A DNA stretch of 64,000 nt from Pseudomonadota bacterium (GCA_026388275.1 JAPLKB010000008.1:22007-86006), one strand, 5' to 3'; positions 1 through 8,573 are shown, counted from the first letter of the stretch. Program-made: numbers and translations. Notes: generated from the sequence alone by a model not told the origin.

Positions 1-33
1 TATATTGGAAAGCTAAAACAGCTCGGCATCTAT

Positions 34-1041
34 TTAACTGCGCAGGCCGGCATTATCCGGGCAGCCCTTAATATGCCAGAGGAACAGCTTTGTATAGTAA
101 GTATATGACATCTTTAATTTATCTTTAACCGGGAAAAAGGGCAGAGTTGAGAATACTACCAGGAATATGAAGCATTTAATGAACCTGGTAGTTTTAAAAG
201 CCGTGTAATATATAAAAGTATGATGCTTTCTGATAAATTTGTAAAGAGAGATATTATATTCTATCCTGCCCTGGACCCAATTTCTTGCAACTGTTTTTCC
301 TTGCAAGTGAATAACTTTTGCATGAGAATAAAAAACAACCCTGTATGTTTTCCCCTCTTTTCCATACATCATAGTCCTTGTCCTTAAACAAAGGTCTGTT
401 TCTTCAAGGAAGAAGAAGAACCTTTCATCAAATCCTCCGAGATACTCCAGTACATTTCTCCTAATCAGGACAGCAGCTCCGATAAGGGAAGGTACATTAA
501 GTATAGTTGGCAAATCTTGTGATGCAGAAGGTCTGGCAGAAATTGCTTCAGGAGATAAAAATTCAATAAGTGAACGGGGAAATATTTCGAAAACCAGAGA
601 AGGGACATACGCAAAAGAGCGCTGAGGCCTCATATCAGGGTATACAAGCTGAGGCCCGCATATCCCGATATCCGGATTTTCTTTCATAAGGTTAAGCATC
701 TTTTTTGTTTCGCCCTCAACAAGAAGCGTATCGGAATTCAAAAAGAGCATATATTCACCGGCAGCACGAGACAAGCCTTTATTGACAGCAGCAGCAAACC
801 CTTCATTTTTCTCATTTTTGATATATAACAACCCGGGGAACTCTTTCTTAACCATGTCAGCGGTCCTGTCGGCAGATGCGTTATCCACGACAATTACCTC
901 TTTTAAGAACGGCTCCAGGGATTTATCTTTTTTAATTGAAGATAAAAGATCTTTGAGAAGTTCTTCCGTATCTTTTGTTATTATAATAATGGAAAGCACC
1001 GGGTTTTGCCTGATACCTATACCTTTTTCTCCGGCCTGCAT
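34..1041 (-). CDS. Family 2 glycosyltransferase (rhamnosyltransferase-like)
   Basis: Predicted to transfer a sugar from a nucleotide-sugar donor onto a surface glycan, acting at the cytoplasmic face of the membrane. The N-terminus has the GT2 pattern VLSIIIITKD, followed by VVDNASADRT (nucleotide binding) and LNSDTLL at the DXD-like position; FLEETDLCLR is the usual acidic acceptor-side motif. A hydrophobic stretch near the C-terminus (FIKCFIFLVVFSTLPFF) may anchor it. The frame is open to 1071, but the ATG at 1041 (MQAGEKGIG) is preferred because it keeps the overlap with the end of iorA short (25 nt). About 335 residues, typical for the family. The sugar cannot be told from sequence. No glycan cluster is visible on this side, so the operon partners may lie left of the window. 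Confidence 0.85.
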   Translation of the reverse strand: MQAGEKGIGIRQNPVLSIIIITKDTEELLKDLLSSIKKDKSLEPFLKEVIVVDNASADRTADMVKKEFPGLLYIKNEKNEGFAAAVNKGLSRAAGEYMLFLNSDTLLVEGETKKMLNLMKENPDIGICGPQLVYPDMRPQRSFAYVPSLVFEIFPRSLIEFLSPEAISARPSASQDLPTILNVPSLIGAAVLIRRNVLEYLGGFDERFFFFLEETDLCLRTRTMMYGKEGKTYRVVFYSHAKVIHLQGKTVARNWVQGRIEYNISLYKFIRKHHTFIYYTAFKTTRFIKCFIFLVVFSTLPFFPVKDKLKMSYTYYTKLFLWHIKGCPDNAGLRS

Positions 1042-2822
1042 ATGCTGCAGGCAACAAGACACATCCCGCATTCCGCACAGAGACCTTCATCAACAACAAT
1101 TTTATGTTTTTCATCGTTAAACAACATTGCAGGACAATCAAAAAGTTTTATGCAACGCTTGCATCCAATACATCCCTCTTCCAGAACCGCCCTGTCAAAC
1201 ACGCCTGCAAATTTTTCCTTTGTGTGAAGCAGGCACTCCCTTCTGGCAATGATTACTGCAGGGCCATTACCGTCTTTGCCGATATATGCCTCTGCCTCCT
1301 TTATTATGTTTATCATATTGGGTATGTCATAAGGATCAAGAATTCTCAAAAATGTAACACCAAAACCCTTTATGATATTCTCCATCAACACCTGGCGGCC
1401 TTGTGTGCCGTCTGCCATAATGCCTGTCTGCGGATTCGGCTGCATTCCTGTCATTGCTGTGGTGCCATTGTCCATAATAACGAGTATAAAACGTTTTTGT
1501 TTTTTGACTGCGTCATAAAGGGGAGGCAGGCAGGCGTGAAAAAATGTTGAATCCCCGACAGAAGCAAGAATAGGTATGACCTCCCTGTCCTGATAAACAG
1601 TATTGTAAAAACCCGAAGCCATAGTAACTCCGGCGCCCATATCGAGACAGGTATCTACAGCCCCTTGAGAAATACCAAGAGTATAACACCCGATATCACC
1701 GGGAAAAATAGCCTCAGGGTATGCCTGTCGCATTGCAAAGAACGATGCTCTATGTGCACAACCGGCACATAATTTTGGAGGTCTCGGTGAGACCTGTATG
1801 CCTTTCAGCGATTCGTCTATCAGAGGATCAGGCATAAATATGTTTGTACTTATCTCTAAATCTCCGGTTATCCTTTCAACTACGCTTCTCACAATATCAT
1901 AGGTCAGTTCACCGGCATCCGGGACATAACCGTTTAATCTTCCATAAACTTTATTTCCATTTTCAATAAGTACTTCCAGAACACTGTCCGTTTCCTCGAT
2001 CACCAATATTTTGTCCATGTTATTAATAAATTTATCAAATTCAAGATTTTCGTTTTGTTGTTCCAGACCATTTAATCCATGACCGGGTACAGGAGATCTG
2101 GCGTGCGGTATTTTAACAACTTTGTAAACAGGGACCAGGGCTTCAAGGCCAAGCTCTGATATTACATCCGAAACAATAGAATAGCTCATGCCCGAAGCAA
2201 CAATGCCAAGTTTGGCAGGCATAGGGTCCGGAGCGTTTATCTCTTCAATGTGTGTAATAGGCCTTTCTCCAAAAGGGTAGAGCGGGACTGCTTCTCTTGC
2301 ATGACTTACCCTGTGGGTAGACCTCAATATCACCGGTGTATGTTTTTCAGCAGAATATTGTAACGCAGAATATGCAACATCAGATGCTTCTTTCGGTGAA
2401 GCCGGGTCAAAGACCGGGATATCAAACAACGTAGCAAGAAGCCGTGTATCCTGTTCAGTCTGTGAAGATTGCGGTCCCGGATCATCACACGATACTATTA
2501 CCAGGGCTCCCCTTAACTTTTTTCTTCTTGCGCTTAAAAGCGGCGGGAAGGCAACATTCAATCCCACCTGTTTCATCATACAGGCAGCCTTTTTACCTGC
2601 CGATGCTGCGCCAAAAGCTGCCTCAAGGGCACATCTTTCGTTGACGGACCATTCTGTATGGATATTGCCCTTTTCTCTCCTGTTAAATTCTATGATACCC
2701 GGTATGATTTCTGAACTCGGCGTTCCGGGATATGCTGCTGCAAGGTCTAATCCTGCCTCTACAAGGCCTCTTGCTATTGCATAATTACCGATCATTACTT
2801 CCATAACGACTTCTTTTATCAC
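1017..2822 (-). CDS. iorA: Indolepyruvate:ferredoxin oxidoreductase alpha subunit
   Basis: Catalytic subunit of the thiamine-diphosphate enzyme that decarboxylates aryl pyruvates (from Trp, Phe, Tyr) to aryl-acetyl-CoA and reduces ferredoxin; cytoplasmic and oxygen sensitive. The 601-residue protein has the family's length. Its N-terminal pyrimidine-binding half has the AAYPGTPSSEI pattern. The TPP-binding half has GDIGCYTLG and GDSTFFHACLPP followed by NGTTAMTG. The C-terminus carries two 4Fe-4S motifs, CIGCKRC and CAECGMC, each with its trailing cysteine. The beta subunit iorB starts upstream with a 15-nt gap, so they form one operon. The direction (catabolic or reductive) is not visible; an aminotransferase in the same run suggests amino acid use. 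Confidence 0.93.
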   Translation of the reverse strand: MIKEVVMEVMIGNYAIARGLVEAGLDLAAAYPGTPSSEIIPGIIEFNRREKGNIHTEWSVNERCALEAAFGAASAGKKAACMMKQVGLNVAFPPLLSARRKKLRGALVIVSCDDPGPQSSQTEQDTRLLATLFDIPVFDPASPKEASDVAYSALQYSAEKHTPVILRSTHRVSHAREAVPLYPFGERPITHIEEINAPDPMPAKLGIVASGMSYSIVSDVISELGLEALVPVYKVVKIPHARSPVPGHGLNGLEQQNENLEFDKFINNMDKILVIEETDSVLEVLIENGNKVYGRLNGYVPDAGELTYDIVRSVVERITGDLEISTNIFMPDPLIDESLKGIQVSPRPPKLCAGCAHRASFFAMRQAYPEAIFPGDIGCYTLGISQGAVDTCLDMGAGVTMASGFYNTVYQDREVIPILASVGDSTFFHACLPPLYDAVKKQKRFILVIMDNGTTAMTGMQPNPQTGIMADGTQGRQVLMENIIKGFGVTFLRILDPYDIPNMINIIKEAEAYIGKDGNGPAVIIARRECLLHTKEKFAGVFDRAVLEEGCIGCKRCIKLFDCPAMLFNDEKHKIVVDEGLCAECGMCLVACSICRPEKKV

Positions 2823-2837
2823 AAAACCTCCATATGG

Positions 2838-3407
2838 TTAATGTTCCCGAATATTTCTGTCTTGAGCAATTGCATAACCCGAGTCAAAGATCTCCATATT
2901 TTTTTCTAAAAACTTTCCCTTCGTCCTTTTCCTTATTGTTTCTTTTATGCTCTGAGCGCTGTATGGTTCAACGGCCAGACAAGAAAAGAAACCAAGTAGA
3001 GCCATATTGGATGCCTGCAGCATGTTTTTTTCCGCTGCAATATCATCAGCATTGACAGAAAGGTACGTGATGTTCCTTTTTAAAAGCATGGCGTCAACTT
3101 CTGCAGGCAGTCTGTCCTTTCCGGTATTAACGATTGTCAAACCGCCTCTTTTCAGGAAGCCGAGGTTGCGGTAAAATTCACTTTCCTCAAAGGCAAGTAG
3201 TATGTCGGCATTCTCTTTCCCGATGAGCGGGCTTTTAAAATCTCCGATCTTAACAAGTGAAACAACAGAGCCCCCTCTTTGACTCATACCGTATTCATCT
3301 GATGCCAGCGCATGATGCCCTGCGTTGATTGCCGTTTCTATCAGGATTGTAGATGCGAGGAGTACACCTCTTCCGCCTATGCCTGCACAAACGATCTCGA
3401 GTTTCAC
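2838..3407 (-). CDS. iorB: Indolepyruvate:ferredoxin oxidoreductase beta subunit
   Basis: Gamma-type subunit (2-oxoacid:ferredoxin oxidoreductase) that pairs with IorA; it carries the CoA/2-oxoacid-binding GxGGRG motif (CAGIGGRGVLLAS) at its N-terminus. The frame is open to an ATG at 3455, but I choose the GTG at 3407. It directly precedes the conserved KLEIVCAGIGG start and has a GGGAGG ribosome site four bases upstream. The 16 extra residues of the longer form have no family counterpart and are encoded by repeat-like intergenic DNA. This gives 189 residues, normal for IorB. It lies between the short IorA paralogue upstream and iorA downstream. Confidence 0.92.
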   Translation of the reverse strand: MKLEIVCAGIGGRGVLLASTILIETAINAGHHALASDEYGMSQRGGSVVSLVKIGDFKSPLIGKENADILLAFEESEFYRNLGFLKRGGLTIVNTGKDRLPAEVDAMLLKRNITYLSVNADDIAAEKNMLQASNMALLGFFSCLAVEPYSAQSIKETIRKRTKGKFLEKNMEIFDSGYAIAQDRNIREH

Positions 3408-3424
3408 ATTGCCTCCCGATAATA

Positions 3425-3477
3425 AAACGTGAAGCGTGGAGCCCTTGCCAAGCAAGGACAGGCGTAAAGCGTGAAAT
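3425..3477. repeat. Heptamer-like repeat (GCGTGAA type)
   Basis: The gap upstream of iorB contains degenerate seven-base units (ACGTGAA, GCGTGGA, GCGTAAA, GCGTGAA) around a short CCTTGCC-AAGCAAGG dyad. The composition resembles the other heptamer arrays in this window at 15025-15095 and 20075-20145 and the coding array at 4321-4349. No function is evident. Confidence 0.45.
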
Positions 3478-3531
3478 GAATTTCAGGGTTTTCAATTTTA
3501 CATTCATCATTCTTAATTTTTAATTGCATCA

Positions 3532-4803
3532 TCATAATATCCCCCTGCAGAAAAGGACTGTCAAATCATCTGCATTGTAAAAACGTTCTATTTCTGAAAT
3601 GTTCTCTATATGAAAAAAGTTGTGAAACCCGCAACCTTCAATGATCTTTTTAATCTCATCCTCTCTTTCGTTTGTCATGATTAAAAGTACAAAAGATGAA
3701 TTGTTATAAAGGATATTTACAAAAGCAGGCATTCCTGAATGAAAGAAGTGGTCTTCAAAGGTCACGGCAAGAATTTTTTTATCAGGATCGGCTTTTTTAA
3801 TACCGTGCGCCATACTGATTGAGGATGCGCCGCCAAGTGTATCACGTACCACCTCGAAGCCATACATGATCTCCTCCGGCTTTTCCCTCTCAGGAGTAAC
3901 TCCTATGTGTTCTGCTATTATTTTTGTCCTGTCCTGTATCTGCAATTCAATAGCCGGATATTCCCCTTCAATCACGAATATCTTATCCATATGCTCTATA
4001 AAAGTATCCACCAGTTTTGTAGGCAACGGGTAAACTGTTGAGATATATAAAACACTTGTGTCTTCCCCGTAAAATTCGGCATATGAACGTTTATTAGTAA
4101 TAACGCCTGTCTTTCCCGGCACAATATTGAGAATATTCCCTTCATATCGCTCAAATTCTGCACGGATTTTCTCTGTCTTTTCGTTGAGCAGTTTATGCAA
4201 CTGGTATCTGAATTTTGGCGTGGCTGCCCAGCGTGCAGGATTTTTAACAAATTTTGATTTTTGAGTTGTTCCAATTGTGTCGGGATAATAACTTATGAAT
4301 TTTGAGTCTTCATTCTCCGCAACTTGAAACTTGAATCTTGAACCTTGAAAGCCCCCTTCATCGAGTGTCGCCTGGATAATAACGGGAATTTCGTACTTAT
4401 CTGACAGATAATATCCGAACTCCACGGAGCGGGCCAGCGCAACAGGTCCTTCTGCTATTATAAGGGGTAATTTCGAAAAAAGCCCCATGGGCGTCACTTC
4501 CTCGTCAGTTTCCTGAAGACACAGGATAAGTAAACCGCCGACTGTGCCGGTGTAGGCAGAACTCATCAAGGGGTCTAACGCTTCATAAAATCCTTCTGTT
4601 GAAAAAACGCATGCAGTCTTTTTAGCAACCATGCCGCCTGTCAAAGCAAGCTCATATGCTATTTTTTCATTTATTGAAACTTCTGAATAAAAAGCAGTGT
4701 TTTCTTTTTTTAAAGCCTCAAGGGTTTGCCCCACAGCCCTGTTTGTCGTATAAATAAGCCGCACACCGTTATCTATGAGCAATCTACATATCTGTTTATA
4801 CAT
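3532..4803 (-). CDS. IorA-like 2-oxoacid:ferredoxin oxidoreductase paralogue, no ferredoxin domain
   Basis: A 423-residue relative of IorA. It keeps the N-terminal pyrimidine-domain pattern (AFYSEVSINEKIAYELALTG matches the NEKVA-type glutamate region), the middle domain around FVKNPARWAATPKFRYQLH, the VIEGEYPAIELQIQ linker and a shortened TPP-domain remnant (HGIKKADPDKKILAVTFEDHFFHSGMPA). Where IorA has GDIGCYTLG and the NGTTAMTG loop, this protein reads MAHGIKKA and MTNEREDE, so TPP/Mg binding is doubtful. There is no C-terminal 4Fe-4S module. It lies immediately upstream of iorB, so it may be an accessory or scaffolding subunit of that enzyme; this is inference. A heptamer array is embedded in its coding sequence at 4321-4349. 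Confidence 0.75.
   Translation of the reverse strand: MYKQICRLLIDNGVRLIYTTNRAVGQTLEALKKENTAFYSEVSINEKIAYELALTGGMVAKKTACVFSTEGFYEALDPLMSSAYTGTVGGLLILCLQETDEEVTPMGLFSKLPLIIAEGPVALARSVEFGYYLSDKYEIPVIIQATLDEGGFQGSRFKFQVAENEDSKFISYYPDTIGTTQKSKFVKNPARWAATPKFRYQLHKLLNEKTEKIRAEFERYEGNILNIVPGKTGVITNKRSYAEFYGEDTSVLYISTVYPLPTKLVDTFIEHMDKIFVIEGEYPAIELQIQDRTKIIAEHIGVTPEREKPEEIMYGFEVVRDTLGGASSISMAHGIKKADPDKKILAVTFEDHFFHSGMPAFVNILYNNSSFVLLIMTNEREDEIKKIIEGCGFHNFFHIENISEIERFYNADDLTVLFCRGIL
4321..4349 (-). repeat. Four tandem heptamers (NTTCAAG) inside a coding sequence
   Basis: Read on the minus strand this stretch is four consecutive copies of a seven-base unit NTTCAAG with only the first base varying. It encodes part of the segment GFQGSRFKFQV. 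It falls between the conserved N-terminal and middle domains of the IorA paralogue, where the family has a variable loop. It looks like an intergenic-type heptamer repeat tolerated in frame. Confidence 0.7.
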
Positions 4804-4878
4804 GGTCTATATCCTCTGTAAAGTAATGATAAGCATATGATTTTATAGTTTTATTTTTTAAGTTGTAATCTGTCTCTC

Positions 4879-5976
4879 TCACGCCATTTTCCTCAATATT
4901 TCTATGCCTTTCAATAAGTTCTCATCGCTGGTAGCAAATGAAATGCGCACATTTGATTTCCTGCTTGAAAAAACACTCCCCGGGATAATAAACAGGTTAT
5001 TTTCCAGGGCCTTTTCAACAAACTTATCGCCATCTCCGCCAGGGACCTCAGGAAAAATAAAAAAGGCACCTTCGGGTTTTACTACATTGTATTTATCTTT
5101 TAGACCATCATAGATGAGATCCCTTTTCCTCCTGTATCCTTCAATCAATGAATCCACATTATAATCAAGGGCTAAAAGTGCTGCTTTTTGAGCAAATGAA
5201 TTAACGCTGCTGAACACATACTGCTGCATTGTTACCATATATTGAATGATCTCTTTCGGTCCGGCAACAAACCCGAGTCTCCAGCCTGTCATTGCCCATG
5301 TTTTTGAAAAACCCCCGATTGTAAGGGTCTTATCGTATAGCTGACCCAGATAAACTTTGTTCGTGTTGCTCTCAAATACAAATCTATCATATATATCATC
5401 GGAAAATACAAGCAGATTATTTTCCCTTGCAACTCTTGCGACCATTTCAAATTCTTCTTTGGAACATACTGCACCTGTAGGGTTATTGGGGCTGTTAATA
5501 AGTATAATCTTTGTTCTATCGGTAATAGCCTTCCTCAGCGCATCTTCCTTTATCGTAAAATCGGGGTATGTATCTATAAAAACAGGTTTACCGCCAAGGA
5601 GCATGATCTGATACTCATATAATACAAAATACGGGTCTGGAATAATAACCTCGTCGCCGGGATTCAAAGTAACCATAAGGGAAAGCAGTAATCCGCCTGT
5701 TGCGCCGGCAGTAATTATTACATCGTCGCATATAATGCTCTTACCTTTTAAATTATATAGGAGTTTTTCCCGTAATTCCTGAATACCCCCTGATGGAGTA
5801 TATTTGTTAAATCCTGCCCTTATCCATTTGATCCCTTCTTCCTTAACCGGATCCGGGATATCAAAATCCGGTTCGCCGATACTGAGGTTTATCGGATTTT
5901 TCATCTTATTTGCAAGGTCGAAGATTTTTCTCACACCTGACGGCCTTACACTCATTACCCTGTCGGAAAGCAGCAT
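4879..5976 (-). CDS. Class I/II pyridoxal-phosphate aminotransferase (aspartate aminotransferase-like)
   Basis: Cytoplasmic PLP enzyme moving an amino group between an amino acid and a 2-keto acid. The family pattern is clear: NLSIGEPDFDIPDPV near the start, INSPNNPTGAV in the PLP-binding region, SDDIYDRFVF, and the PLP lysine in GGFSKTWAMTGWRLGF. The C-terminal VRISFATSDENLLKGIEIL holds the carboxylate-binding arginine. It has 365 residues, near the usual length. The ATG has AGGAGG a few bases upstream. Lying just upstream of the ior genes on the same strand, it could feed aryl pyruvates to IorAB; substrate preference cannot be read. Confidence 0.9.
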   Translation of the reverse strand: MLLSDRVMSVRPSGVRKIFDLANKMKNPINLSIGEPDFDIPDPVKEEGIKWIRAGFNKYTPSGGIQELREKLLYNLKGKSIICDDVIITAGATGGLLLSLMVTLNPGDEVIIPDPYFVLYEYQIMLLGGKPVFIDTYPDFTIKEDALRKAITDRTKIILINSPNNPTGAVCSKEEFEMVARVARENNLLVFSDDIYDRFVFESNTNKVYLGQLYDKTLTIGGFSKTWAMTGWRLGFVAGPKEIIQYMVTMQQYVFSSVNSFAQKAALLALDYNVDSLIEGYRRKRDLIYDGLKDKYNVVKPEGAFFIFPEVPGGDGDKFVEKALENNLFIIPGSVFSSRKSNVRISFATSDENLLKGIEILRKMA

Positions 5977-6494
5977 TGTTCCTCCTTATATTGGGGCTCA
6001 CGTCGCCCCCTCCACCAGCAAAGCTGTCGGAGCCACCCCTTCGCGCCCGAGAACGGGCTATTTAGCACTTTGACGCTATGTACGATGGGGCTTGCGTTGC
6101 CCCCTCCACCTTTCCGTATGCACGAAGGATGTCCGCTCACTTATGTTCGCTTGGACGTCCGCTTGCGCTGGGACGCAAGTAAATGCATTTACGTCCTACG
6201 TCCGAAGGAGCATAGCGACTGAACGTCCTTCGTCCCTCGGGTAAATGGGAGCCACCCCTTCTCACCCGAGAACGGGCTATGGGCCTACGCCCTCATTTAC
6301 AGGCTTACAAAAACCCCCGAGTATAGGCCTGTGGGGAGTCCATACCCTTTGTCTGTCCTAATAGCGTTTAGCGTATAAGATATAATATTTTTATCATAAT
6401 AGAACAACGTTTTTTTATGTCTGAGAGCAAAGAACCAAATTGATTATGCAGGGTGGAGATCAGGAGGAGCCTGTTATGAGGGGAAGGATAAATT
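5977..6494. repeat. Non-coding gap with two interleaved direct repeats and a 14-bp palindrome
   Basis: This 518-bp gap has no convincing gene. A 24-bp unit (GGGGCTYRCGTYGCCCCCTC...) occurs at 5993-6016 and 6087-6110. A 33-bp unit starting GGAGCCACCCCTTC and ending CCCGAGAACGGGCTAT occurs at 6029-6061 and 6248-6280, with two mismatches. A perfect palindrome GTAAATGCATTTAC lies at 6179-6192. It is GC-richer than the flanks and looks like decayed mobile or intergenic repeat DNA. Confidence 0.6.
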
Positions 6495-7268
6495 TTAAGC
6501 CATTGATTCCTGGATAAAACGCTTTATTCTGTCTTTATTTGCCCCGAGGCTTGAAAACTGTTTTTCACATATATCGCTGAAACGGGCAAGGACCTTGCGA
6601 CTTATTTCTTCTTGATCCTCGAAGATAGCAAGAGAACGAAAAGGAACTCCCCATTTTTCATACTGTAGAAATGTAATCGTAGCATCCCTTGTTTTATCAT
6701 CGTTGGGTAATGCCTGAACAAGAACCGGCCGCGACATACCGTTAATCCGGCAATCAACAGGATATTTACCTTCCGGATCATGTAATTGGTGGTGCCAATC
6801 GAAGTCACGGCGATTAGCCGGAACAGTCTCTTCCATAAATGCCCTGAAATCTTCCATAAATGTTGATCTTACTCTTTCACGGGAAAGATATGAGATATCG
6901 GTAATTTTCAAAAGGGCCTGAATATAGCTGTAGAGTGCATTGCCGTATTGTTCGTTTTGGATCGGAATTAGAATTTCGCCTCCCCTGTCCTGAACGCTGA
7001 ACATAGATAAGGTATTTGAAATAATTTTTTGTCTTGTTCCTTGTTGTAAGGCTTTTTCATCGAGATCATAGGTAAGATGCATGTATGTGTGCCCTTCGTC
7101 CGTCAATACCCAGTAACCATCTTCTTTTTTCAGGATCACTGAAAGGTGATCTCCATCTTCAAAAAGAAAGGGGGTAAAAACACGATAACGATTAATACCC
7201 TCCGATTCAAGCTTTAGCTTCTCACTTACTTTTTCACGAAAATCACGTTCTATAGTATCCACATTCAT
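6495..7268 (-). CDS. DUF1828/DUF1829-like protein, second gene of a two-gene module
   Basis: About 257 residues. The N-terminal half contains FLFEDGDHLSVILKK followed by WVLTDEGHTYMHL, the pattern I recall for DUF1828 proteins; the C-terminal half fits the partner domain DUF1829 (VDCRINGMSRPVLVQALPN). These families occur in prophages and accessory islands, and their biochemical role is unknown to me. The ATG at 7268 is chosen over a TTG at 7283 because a GAGG ribosome site precedes it and it starts one base after the stop of the upstream gene. The two genes are therefore translationally coupled. A defence or toxin-type role is only a guess from the context. Confidence 0.6.
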   Translation of the reverse strand: MNVDTIERDFREKVSEKLKLESEGINRYRVFTPFLFEDGDHLSVILKKEDGYWVLTDEGHTYMHLTYDLDEKALQQGTRQKIISNTLSMFSVQDRGGEILIPIQNEQYGNALYSYIQALLKITDISYLSRERVRSTFMEDFRAFMEETVPANRRDFDWHHQLHDPEGKYPVDCRINGMSRPVLVQALPNDDKTRDATITFLQYEKWGVPFRSLAIFEDQEEISRKVLARFSDICEKQFSSLGANKDRIKRFIQESMA

Positions 7269-7269
7269 G

Positions 7270-7752
7270 TTAAATATCCTCAAATAAACTTCCCTGTGGA
7301 TTTATGGGTAGCTCAAATCCGCAATCATCAAGCATACACTTTATTGCCTGTTGATAATCAGCAAATCTATCTGTCGGTTGTGCATAGGTGTCTTCCCTTG
7401 CCCCTATCTCCTGATATCTTTCGGTAGCCATGTGTATATGATATCCGTAGAATGTCTCCATTTCAATGAAATTTGTGTGTTCATGACTCTTTCCATTATA
7501 GCGACGAATACGGAAAAGCTGGCTGGATTTTGGAGGTCTATATGCCAGAATGACAGAAAAATCTAATGGATTAAACAAGCTCTGTCTCATAATGAGACGA
7601 AACTCGCTTCCATTGGCCCCGTTTACGTCAAGCTCTGATTCCTTATGACCCTTTTTTGGACGGGTCTGGATCTTTGTCATGAAATCGGCAGGTAATGGCT
7701 TGTTCTCATCTATCAGGAGGTTTATATCATTATCTGAAAGCGTAAGTGCCAT
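7270..7752 (-). CDS. Uncharacterised protein, first gene of the DUF1828-like module
   Basis: A 160-residue soluble protein with no signal peptide or membrane segment. It has an N-terminal helical part (MALTLSDNDINLLIDENKPL), then a beta-rich core with SEFRLIMRQSLFNPLDFSVIL and LFRIRRYNGKSHEHTN, and a C-terminal part with YQEIGAREDTYAQPTDRF. I do not recognise a characterised family; a DUF6978-like assignment is possible from memory but unverified. The RRYNGKSHEHTN...YGYHIHMATERYQE layout, with several His and charged residues, could be a nucleic-acid or catalytic surface, but this is speculation. The stop codon is one base before the start of the next gene. Confidence 0.55.
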   Translation of the reverse strand: MALTLSDNDINLLIDENKPLPADFMTKIQTRPKKGHKESELDVNGANGSEFRLIMRQSLFNPLDFSVILAYRPPKSSQLFRIRRYNGKSHEHTNFIEMETFYGYHIHMATERYQEIGAREDTYAQPTDRFADYQQAIKCMLDDCGFELPINPQGSLFEDI

Positions 7753-8120
7753 TGAATTTATTTTCCTGTAATTTTAATCATTTTACAATGAAAAAGTGAA
7801 GGCTTCAGAAAAAAAGGGGGGACCGCCAGGGGGATTGCCGGGACATTCGAGTAGATTTGGGTCGGGCCAAACTAACCCATTGAAATAAGTAGTTTTATGC
7901 ATGGAAAATGGCCAATTTCAGGGCTTGAAATGCTGTTTTTTTGGGCAATTTGTAATAAAAGGGTATAACATGGACAGCCTTATGAGCGAGTTGGTGAGTT
8001 ATGATAGGAGGTCCGAAGACCTATACAAGGCAATTGCCGCAACAGTTGCGGCAATTGCTCAAATCTCTGCAAAGTCAATAAAGACGATGTTTTACGGGCT
8101 ATCACTCTTCAAGCTTACTA
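7753..8120. other. Gap with a 27-bp perfect palindrome and a small hairpin; coding doubtful
   Basis: A plus-strand frame (7901-8134, 77 codons) covers most of this stretch, but its codon pattern is unconvincing, it lacks a clear ribosome site and it runs into the end of the convergent yaiI gene. The notable content is a hairpin AGGTC-CGAA-GACCT at 8009-8022 and the palindrome at 8031-8057, listed separately. The region could hold a structured RNA or remnants of a mobile element. Confidence 0.35.
8031..8057. repeat. 27-bp perfect palindrome with an A at the centre
   Basis: Arms CAATTGCCGCAAC and GTTGCGGCAATTG are exact reverse complements around a single A. The central AACAGTT is the same core seen in the palindrome at 10878-10896 and, on the opposite strand, in the one at 10413-10433. 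An operator, a hairpin RNA or a transposon-related stem are all possible. Confidence 0.8.
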
Positions 8121-8573
8121 TCATTTTCCTCTGAGAATTGCCTGGATCAGGTCATCAAGGCGCTGCAGGAAGCGAGAGCTGTCCCGTTTTTTTCGGGGAG
8201 TTGAGCCGCCTGTCATTGTCCCCAGGTCACGCAGATACGTCATCAGATCTCTATGCGCAAGAGCTTCGCCAATGGATTCTTCAGTGAAGACTCGTCCGTT
8301 GGGATCGAGTACCCGAGCTCCTTTTTTGATACACCGCGAAACAAGAGGGACATCAGCCGACACCACTATATCCTTTTCGACAATGTGGTCTACAATCCAA
8401 TCGTCTGCTGCGTCAAGGCTATCGGAAACTACCACAGTCTCAATCAATTCATCTTTCGGGATCTTCATTTTAAAATTTGAAACAAAGAAGATTTTCAACC
8501 CATAACGTTTGGCTACTTTAATTGATTCATTCTTTACAGGGGAGGCATCGGCATCAACATATATTGTAATCAA
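8121..8573 (-). CDS. YaiI/YqxD family protein (UPF0178, DUF188)
   Basis: A 150-residue cytoplasmic protein of the YaiI/YqxD family, a PIN-like fold of unknown biochemical role. The N-terminus ITIYVDADASPVKNE is the family signature, with the aspartates expected to sit in a metal site. VVSDSLDAADDWIVDHI and VVSADVPLVSRCIKKGA follow as the other conserved blocks, and the tail GTMTGGSTPRKKRDSSRFLQRLDDLI is also typical. Length matches the family and it appears to be a single gene. Nothing around it suggests a particular process. Confidence 0.93.
   Translation of the reverse strand: MITIYVDADASPVKNESIKVAKRYGLKIFFVSNFKMKIPKDELIETVVVSDSLDAADDWIVDHIVEKDIVVSADVPLVSRCIKKGARVLDPNGRVFTEESIGEALAHRDLMTYLRDLGTMTGGSTPRKKRDSSRFLQRLDDLIQAILRGK

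Noticed and set aside
5977..6494. Small structured RNA gene
   Set aside because: Direct repeats and a short palindrome are present, but no known RNA core could be matched; kept only as a repeat region.
7901..8134. Plus-strand 77-codon ORF over the 27-bp palindrome
   Set aside because: No ribosome site, low-complexity alanine stretch arises from the palindrome, and it runs into the convergent yaiI gene.
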